Of a DNA stretch of 6,062 nt, positions 1 to 4,326 are shown one piece after another; within the stretch, counting starts at the first letter, position 1; every line of letters begins with the position of its first letter. Where the stretch lies: the NCBI GenBank assembly GCA_030039775.1, contig JASHUX010000396.1:1-6062 (forward strand), given 5' to 3'. A model generated the notes under the pieces. The model was not told where the DNA came from, did no database searches, and saw only the letters and a program-made list of their open reading frames with translations. The DNA comes from Alphaproteobacteria bacterium. GTDB lineage: Bacteria > Pseudomonadota > Alphaproteobacteria > ATCC43930 > CGMCC-115725. The translations under genes were made by a program, and so were the position numbers.

Positions 1-493
1 CGCCGTCATTCCGGCGGCCGAGCGTGCGTCGCGCCAGACATTGCTTGCCGCCGCCGACACCTATTTCGACGGGATCGAGCAATCGAACGGCGACATCATT
101 CCCGCTGCCGATGATTGTGCCAGGGTCGAGAACGGCGTGCAGACGACGCTCAACGAAGAGCTTGGGGGAAAGCAGGCCTATCCGCTCTGGGGCATGCCGG
201 TCGCCGCCCAAATCGGCACCGGCTATTACGCCTATATCGAGGCGATCCGCGACCGCCGTTATCCAGTGATCGACGAGGAACACGGCACCATCATGGGCGT
301 CGTCGCCTTCGATCATCCGGCGACGAAAAAGTCGGTGACCGTGAAAGGGAAGGGCGAGATCGTGCTGCCCGCCTTCACGCAGCGACCCTCGACGGCACTC
401 ATCGCGGAGCTGTTCCAGGTCCGCGCCGGCAAAATCACCGGCATCGAAGCGGTGCTCGATTTCTTCCCTTACGGCATGAAGACAGGTTGGTAG
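1..493 (+). CDS. SnoaL/NTF2-like (DUF8021-type) protein, 5' end missing
   Basis: The reading frame is open from the left edge (first full codon at position 2) to TAG at 491-493, giving 163 visible residues, so the true start lies outside the window. The first in-frame start-like codon inside is TTG at 41, but coding sense continues upstream of it (AVIPAAERASRQT), so I do not take it as the start. The visible part begins with an Ala-rich helix, then YFDGIEQSNGD, DDCARVENGVQTT, an LWG motif, and a late beta segment GKITGIEAVLDFFPYG. The YFD-(I/L)E, ENGVQTT and GKITxIE segments match my memory of DUF8021 proteins, small single-domain cone-shaped alpha+beta (SnoaL/NTF2-like) proteins. Most have no assigned reaction; some relatives are isomerases or hydratases. 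It runs convergently into the CoA-transferase gene with no gap. Family assignment is fairly secure; function is unknown. Confidence 0.8.
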   Translation, partial: AVIPAAERASRQTLLAAADTYFDGIEQSNGDIIPAADDCARVENGVQTTLNEELGGKQAYPLWGMPVAAQIGTGYYAYIEAIRDRRYPVIDEEHGTIMGVVAFDHPATKKSVTVKGKGEIVLPAFTQRPSTALIAELFQVRAGKITGIEAVLDFFPYGMKTGW

Positions 494-1903
494 TCAGCGC
501 GGCAGCCACACCGGCTTATCCGCCCCGACATAGCCGCAGGGCCGTTCCCAATAGGGCTTGGTCTCGGAAAAATCGGTAATCGACGCGGGATGCGTGACCG
601 CGCCGAGCGGCGTCTGCACGGTTCGCAAATCGGACGGAAGCGGCTCTAGGCCGAACACTTGTTCGGGCTTCGGCCGCGCGTCGAGCATGCCGAGGTCTAG
701 CACCAGCATCGACGATCGGGTCAGCGAAACGTCGACATGATAGCTGCCGCCCTCGCGGGCGCGGCGCACCAGTCCGCCGAGAGCGCCCGCCGCGGCGAGA
801 TAGGCGGTCAGGTAATCGTTGAGCGTGCCGGTCGGCGGCAGGATCGGCGTCTCGGACGACCCTTCTTCGACGGCCAGGCCGCTGGTCACGGTGCCGACCG
901 GATCGTAGCCGGCGCGCCGCTGCCATGGTCCGCCGGCGCCGTAGGCGCTGACCGAGACCGTGACGATGCCGGGCCGCAGTTTGGCGAGGTCGCGCGGGCC
1001 GAAGCCCCGCTTCGCCAGCGCGCCCTGACGCCAGCTTTGCACGAATACGTCGCAGCCCCGCACCAGCTCGGCGAGGCGCGCGCGGTCGGTCTCTTGGTCG
1101 AGATCGAGAAAGGCCGAACGCTTGCCGAAGCTGGTGTCGACCATTTTGTCGGCGGTGTCAGTGTGCTTCGGCGAAATCACATGCAGCACGTCGGCGCCTT
1201 GCTCCGCCAATGTCCGTGCTGAGGCGGGGCCGGCGAGCACATGCGTCATGTCGAGCACGCGAACGCCGGAGAGCGGCCGCGGCGCCGGGCCGAATGTCGC
1301 CGGCGCCGCTTCGCCGATCTTCTCGATTGCGATAGCGGGGCGCGACGCCAGCCATTGTCCTTGCGGGTGTGCCAGCCACTCCTCGCGGCGCCGGGCGATC
1401 ACGCCGACGAGGCCGGCCTCGCCGATCGCGTCTTCGAGATCGGCCGAGTGCCATTGCGCCACGGCATCGGCGACCGAGGCGTCGTCGCTCCGACATTTCA
1501 GGAGATCGAGCAACCCGACCAGCATCGTCACATAGATCGAGGCCCGCAGCAGATAGATCTGCCGGTTGTCGCGCGTACGAAAGAAATGCCGGCCGCCATA
1601 GGCGTCGCGCGAGCGCAGCGGCTTGCCGCCCTGGCTGACATGGAACACGGTGCGCAGGCCCGGAATGACCGCGCGGCGCAGATCGACCGAGACATCCTGG
1701 CCGCGTCCGCTCCGCAGGCGCCAGATTGCGGCAACGGCGGCGCCTTGTGCCGCCAGCGCGGCCGAGGCGGCGGCGCCGAGATGATGCGGGCTCGCGACAA
1801 TCGGATCGGCGCCCGTGATAGTGATCGCACCGCCAGTGTCCTCGGCGGACATCCCCATGTGCGAGAGAAGACGGTGACAAGTCTCGATCGGAATGTTTCT
1901 CAT
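494..1903 (-). CDS. Class III (CaiB/BaiF) CoA-transferase, 469 aa
   Basis: Predicted cytoplasmic enzyme that moves CoA between acyl groups, activating a carboxylic acid for breakdown; the acid cannot be told. Residues from about 210 on form a typical family III Rossmann part: PLSGVRVLDMTHVLAGP, then QGADVLHV, FGKRSAFLDLD, and CDVFVQSWRQGALAKRGFG. The likely catalytic aspartate (equivalent of formyl-CoA transferase Asp169) is D363 in LNDYLTAY. A GRGQxVxVxL-type segment follows at about 386-394 (GGSYHVDVSL). The first 200 residues are not filler: they hold a second GRGQDVSVDL segment at about 66-75 preceded by an Ala-rich helix, so the protein looks partly duplicated. I chose ATG at 1903. The frame is open to 1984, but those 27 extra residues lie over the end of the Rieske gene and look like an out-of-frame shadow. 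ATG 1903 sits 4 nt after the Rieske stop and has no clear ribosome binding site, so translational coupling is likely. Family call is secure. Confidence 0.9.
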   Translation of the reverse strand: MRNIPIETCHRLLSHMGMSAEDTGGAITITGADPIVASPHHLGAAASAALAAQGAAVAAIWRLRSGRGQDVSVDLRRAVIPGLRTVFHVSQGGKPLRSRDAYGGRHFFRTRDNRQIYLLRASIYVTMLVGLLDLLKCRSDDASVADAVAQWHSADLEDAIGEAGLVGVIARRREEWLAHPQGQWLASRPAIAIEKIGEAAPATFGPAPRPLSGVRVLDMTHVLAGPASARTLAEQGADVLHVISPKHTDTADKMVDTSFGKRSAFLDLDQETDRARLAELVRGCDVFVQSWRQGALAKRGFGPRDLAKLRPGIVTVSVSAYGAGGPWQRRAGYDPVGTVTSGLAVEEGSSETPILPPTGTLNDYLTAYLAAAGALGGLVRRAREGGSYHVDVSLTRSSMLVLDLGMLDARPKPEQVFGLEPLPSDLRTVQTPLGAVTHPASITDFSETKPYWERPCGYVGADKPVWLPR

Positions 1904-1907
1904 GGCG

Positions 1908-2897
1908 TCACGTATCGAACGGCCGCGCCTGCGGGAATTCGCGCAGATAGCGGAAATAGCTGGCGAGGTGGCGGTCGGCGCCAACCCAATTGCCTTCGGC
2001 CGGGCCGCGGAAGCGGATCGAAAACAGCACCGGCTCGTCCTCGGTGTAGAGCTTCATCGCATTGGCTTCAAGCTGTGCCAGATGGTCGTGCAGCGCGCGC
2101 GGCGTCATCTTGTCCGTCGCCGATTTGCGCACGCCAACCACGTAGAAAGACAGCGACTTGCCCGGCGCTAGGGCCGCGCTCGACACCAACATGAAATGCT
2201 CGCCTGCCGGCGAGTTGACGCAATGCGCGAAGGTGTTGGTGCCGGTAACCTTGCCGTGATGGCGGAACGGGCCGTTACCGCCACGGCCGTACTCCAGGCT
2301 GTGCGCAGTGATTTCGATTTCCTTCGGCTCGGCTTGCGCCGGCAGGCCGTGGAGCGCGCGTAGGTGCTGGAAATCGAATGCGTTGGACGTCGAGAGCCAA
2401 TGATCGATCGGCCGCTCCCCGCGCTCGCCCGCAATGCCGATGAAGTCGGCTTCGTCCACCTCGGGTATTTCCGGAACCGCGAAGGTCGGCGTCTCGCCAT
2501 GAAACGCCCAGATCAATCCCCATTTCTCCGCGGCGGGATAATTGTAAATCCGCGCGCCGGCCGGGATCTTGTCGCCGCTCGGAATGTCGGTGCAACGTCC
2601 GTCCGCGCCGAAGCGCCAGTGGTGATAGGCGCAACGCACGGCGCCGTCGATCAATTCGCCGCACGCAAGGTCGGCGCCGACATGCGGGCAATAGGCACTC
2701 TGCACTACCGGTTTCCCGCTGGCGTCGCGGTAAAGGATGATGCGCGTGCCAAGAAATTCCTTGCCGACCAGTTGGCCCTGCTTGAGTTCACGGGCGAGAT
2801 GGATCGGATACCAGGTTTGGTAATAGTTCCCCTCGTCGAGGTCGTTCTGCCACTGCCCGATCTTGGTATTGATGCGATTCCGCGTCAGCGCGTTCAT
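1908..2897 (-). CDS. Rieske [2Fe-2S] non-haem iron oxygenase, 329 aa
   Basis: Oxygenase component of a Rieske-type mono- or dioxygenase; it takes electrons from a separate reductase and inserts oxygen into a substrate. The N-terminal Rieske domain (about 28-140) has C-P-H (C70, H72), 16 residues, then C-A-Y-H (C89, H92), the complete cluster-binding set. The catalytic domain shows NAFDFQHLRALH, with the bridging D175 and iron ligands H178 and H183. The third acidic ligand is probably D287 in YTEDEPVLFSIRF. At 329 residues it resembles the short single-subunit VanA-like oxygenases more than the larger ring-dihydroxylating alpha subunits. I chose ATG 2897 (MNALTRNRINTK) over ATG 2921 because GGGAGG lies 5 nt upstream of it. 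It is first in an operon with the CoA-transferase. No ferredoxin or reductase gene is visible, so the electron donor must come from elsewhere. Substrate unknown. Confidence 0.93.
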   Translation of the reverse strand: MNALTRNRINTKIGQWQNDLDEGNYYQTWYPIHLARELKQGQLVGKEFLGTRIILYRDASGKPVVQSAYCPHVGADLACGELIDGAVRCAYHHWRFGADGRCTDIPSGDKIPAGARIYNYPAAEKWGLIWAFHGETPTFAVPEIPEVDEADFIGIAGERGERPIDHWLSTSNAFDFQHLRALHGLPAQAEPKEIEITAHSLEYGRGGNGPFRHHGKVTGTNTFAHCVNSPAGEHFMLVSSAALAPGKSLSFYVVGVRKSATDKMTPRALHDHLAQLEANAMKLYTEDEPVLFSIRFRGPAEGNWVGADRHLASYFRYLREFPQARPFDT

Positions 2898-2902
2898 CCC
2901 GT

Positions 2903-2908
2903 CCTCCC
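2903..2908 (-). promoter_or_regulatory. Ribosome binding site deciding the Rieske start
   Basis: On the - strand the sequence reads GGGAGG, then ACGGG, then ATG at 2897. This strong Shine-Dalgarno match with 5-nt spacing favours 2897 over the in-frame ATG at 2921, which has no such element. Confidence 0.7.
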
Positions 2909-3130
2909 GCCGTCCGCCCATTATGACGCGAGCGCCAGGGATTAGGGGACTCCATTACGTTCGCCGACGTCCGCAGTTGTCCCTGCGACAGGCTGAGGCC
3001 GCGTTTCCCTGAAATTGGCTTCGTTCCGGAATTTCATAGAGGTGGCATCTCCTCCCGCCGCGGCGCCCTGTTCTCCTGATAAATGCTGGTTATTTACAGG
3101 TGCCGGCGATCCGGCTCGTGCCTTGATCGA

Positions 3131-3160
3131 AGCGTACGCTAAATTAATTCACCGGTTGAA
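3131..3160. repeat. Run of short palindromes downstream of promoter
   Basis: Three palindromic elements follow one another: AGCGTACGCT (3131-3140, perfect, 10 bp), AATTAATT (3142-3149, perfect), and TTCACCGGTTGAA (3148-3160, near perfect around CCGG). They lie about 30-60 nt downstream of the proposed transcription start of the Rieske operon, so they could be operator sites. They could also be chance, since each is short. Confidence 0.35.
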
Positions 3161-3196
3161 AGAGCGTTAAGTTTATCCAAAGAACAACAACCTTTC

Positions 3197-3224
3197 TATA
3201 TAACGCAACGTGCGTAAATTTCAA
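3197..3224 (-). promoter_or_regulatory. Candidate sigma70-type promoter with dyad in spacer
   Basis: Read on the - strand: TTGAAA (3224-3219) as a -35 box, a 16-nt spacer, then TATATA (3202-3197) as a -10 box, which would start transcription near 3190 toward the Rieske gene. The -35 box matches the TTGACA consensus in 5 of 6 positions and the -10 box matches in 4 of 6. The spacer contains a perfect dyad ACGCA-CGT-TGCGT (3215-3203). A dyad there is where a repressor or a MerR-like distorting activator would bind. The match is by eye, so the promoter is an inference. Confidence 0.4.
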
Positions 3225-3275
3225 GGGCTAATTTTTGTCGGCGCGTGCGCCCCGTCAAGCGGACGCATCGAATGG

Positions 3276-3305
3276 GAGGCCCCGGATCGCGGCCGGAAGG
3301 GGCTC
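3276..3305 (-). terminator. GC-rich hairpin after the HNH gene stop
   Basis: Starting about 20 nt past the HNH gene stop on the - strand, GAGCCCC pairs with GGGGCCTC with one bulge. Inner CCGG/CCGG pairing can extend or replace part of the stem. It is placed as a transcription end would be, but no U-run follows, so it is at best an imperfect terminator or an mRNA 3' stabiliser. Confidence 0.3.
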
Positions 3306-3324
3306 GAGCGAAGAAAAGCTGATT

Positions 3325-3861
3325 TTATTGCCCGATATATTTGCGATAGGCCGCGCGCCAATCCTTGGCGATTTCGGCCTGCGCTTCGCGCAACGGCAAT
3401 CGGCCGGCGCAGACTTCACGGTGCAGGACGTTTTCGAGGTGATCCTTGGCACGCGCGTTACCGCCCTTGAGGTCATAGCTCTCAGGCCAGAGATTTGCCG
3501 CGACGTCCGCGCCGCCGAGTTCGAGCGGGATCAGATGATCGATTTCGTATTGGCTTGAGTCCGGCGCGATATGGTACGCGGCATAGACCGCCAATCTCAG
3601 CGCGTGCGACGTGTGACGAACGGCTTTCGCAAAACCGGGCGCGCAGACCTTCGTGACATCGACACTTAAGACGGCGCCCGGCGTTAGATGGGGGTCGGGC
3701 AGATTCGCCGCCTCCGACACCACCGATGCGACGTCGGACACCGTTGACGCGGTGCCCATCATGCTCTTTGCGAGCTCGGGCACTTTGGCGTCCGGCATGC
3801 CGGGTCCCCACAGCACGTAGAGACCGAAAAGCGCCAGAAGGGAAAAATAAGGGACGCGCAT
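3325..3861 (-). CDS. HNH-fold nuclease-like protein, probably exported, 178 aa
   Basis: The N-terminus MRVPYFSLLALFGLYVLWGP is a short positive end followed by a hydrophobic run, so a signal peptide or membrane anchor is likely. The low-complexity linker at about 25-60 supports an extracytoplasmic C-terminal domain. That domain has KVCAPGFAKAVRHTSHALR (71-89), then YEIDHLIPLELGG (D108, H109), NLWPES (N123), and AKDHLENVLHREVC (K139, D140, C151). This order is that of a widespread small HNH-like family in which DH is the metal/catalytic pair and NLWPE the middle N position. C73 and C151 could form a disulphide if exported. No ATG, GTG or TTG exists further upstream in this frame, so ATG 3861 is the start, though it lacks a good ribosome binding site and lies in an inverted repeat. 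No immunity gene or defence neighbour is seen. DNA cleavage is inferred from the fold and untested here. Confidence 0.83.
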   Translation of the reverse strand: MRVPYFSLLALFGLYVLWGPGMPDAKVPELAKSMMGTASTVSDVASVVSEAANLPDPHLTPGAVLSVDVTKVCAPGFAKAVRHTSHALRLAVYAAYHIAPDSSQYEIDHLIPLELGGADVAANLWPESYDLKGGNARAKDHLENVLHREVCAGRLPLREAQAEIAKDWRAAYRKYIGQ

Positions 3862-3870
3862 GACGCGTCC
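3852..3870. repeat. Perfect 7-bp inverted repeat around the HNH start codon
   Basis: GGACGCG (3852-3858) and CGCGTCC (3864-3870) are exact reverse complements with a 5-nt loop. The loop contains the CAT at 3859-3861 that is the ATG of the HNH gene on the - strand. In the mRNA the start codon would sit in the loop of a GC-rich stem. Confidence 0.6.
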
Positions 3871-3983
3871 GAAGATGGGCGCGATAGTTAAAGCGGCGGT
3901 AAAAACTCTCGCGCAATCGATGCTTTAACCACGTTCATCACCGTCGCCTTTTCCCGGAGCCCACGATTCAGCGCCGGTCATCG

Positions 3984-4011
3984 GCATTCGCGGAACATTT
4001 TAGGCGAATGC
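3984..4011. repeat. 8-bp inverted repeat with 12-nt loop
   Basis: GCATTCGC (3984-3991) and GCGAATGC (4004-4011) are exact reverse complements around an AT-rich loop. No T-run follows on either strand. It is a candidate RNA hairpin in the smc 3' region or the HNH 5' region. Confidence 0.4.
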
Positions 4012-4297
4012 GCTGCAGTCACGCCGTTCATCGCGGCGACAAGAGGCTGTCCGACCTTCGACGCGGCGTCTGTGGCCCGAGCCAACGCCCCCGCGTTCCC
4101 CCAATGTTTTCAACCGCGAGCTATTAAAAGGCCTGGTTAATTTTAGCGAACTCTTGCGCAACATTTTTTTGTCGCAAGGCACCGCTACCACCTTGTCGCC
4201 GGAACGGGTTCCCAAGTGGCGAACGGGCAACCGACCGCTTCAGCTTTTCGTGAGTACCTAAGGGGTGGACAGTGCTACCAAATCGCCAACGTGTCGT

Positions 4298-4314
4298 TCG
4301 CGATTTTTTCGCGA
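4298..4314 (-). terminator. Hairpin 12 nt after the smc stop
   Basis: TCGCGA, a 5-nt loop of T (A in the - strand RNA), and TCGCGA form a perfect 6-bp stem just beyond the smc stop codon at 4327-4329. No U-run follows on the - strand, so intrinsic termination is doubtful. It may instead mark or protect the mRNA 3' end. Confidence 0.3.
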
Positions 4315-4326
4315 GTGCGCGGCGGG

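Larger units (their letters stand above)
2898..3324. other. 427-bp regulatory gap and leader before the Rieske operon
   Basis: No convincing gene of normal size lies here. Moving away from the Rieske start, it holds the ribosome binding site, a possible 31-codon leader ORF (2942-3037), and a block of palindromes at 3131-3160. Beyond these come a candidate promoter with an internal dyad (3197-3224) and a GC-rich hairpin just past the HNH gene stop (3276-3305). The stretch from about 3130 to 3235 is much more AT-rich than the flanking genes, as expected for a promoter. Both neighbouring genes are on the - strand, so the gap is the 3' region of one and the 5' region of the other. Confidence 0.6.
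3862..4326. other. 465-bp non-coding stretch rich in inverted repeats
   Basis: No believable gene: the longest - strand frame here (4000-4230, 76 codons) is Arg-rich and resembles nothing I know. The stretch contains several exact inverted repeats: GTTAAAGC/GCTTTAAC (3887-3894 and 3922-3929), GCATTCGC/GCGAATGC (3984-3991 and 4004-4011), CTTGCG/CGCAAG (4153-4158 and 4173-4178), and TCGCGA/TCGCGA (4298-4314). The part around 4100-4170 is AT-rich. It must hold the end of the smc transcript and probably the promoter of the HNH gene, but I could not find a convincing -35/-10 pair. A tRNA is not seen. Confidence 0.55.

Noticed and set aside
1904..1984. Upstream extension of the CoA-transferase by 27 codons
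   Set aside because: It lies over the end of the Rieske gene in another frame and its residues are Ser/Arg-rich shadow sequence; ATG 1903 fits the family better.
1241..2194. Long + strand frame of 317 codons opposite the CoA-transferase and Rieske genes
   Set aside because: It is Arg/Ala-rich, spans two well-supported genes on the other strand, and has no recognisable domain; it is a high-GC antisense shadow.
3240..3251. GGCGC-GT-GCGCC as a terminator of the HNH transcript
   Set aside because: A 2-nt loop is too tight for the full stem, and on the - strand it is followed by A residues, not U.
3210..3470. + strand 86-codon frame starting MRKFQGLIFVG
   Set aside because: The hydrophobic start looks like a signal peptide at first, but the rest is antisense to the well-supported HNH gene and the ATG/SD context is poor.
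4124..4140. TTAA-N9-TTAA as a CtrA site
   Set aside because: The CtrA pattern needs 7 nt between the TTAA halves; this has 9.
4000..4230. - strand 76-codon frame between smc and the HNH gene
   Set aside because: Arg/Ser-rich translation with no known motif and no clear ribosome binding site; its 3' part runs through the inverted repeat at 3984-4011.
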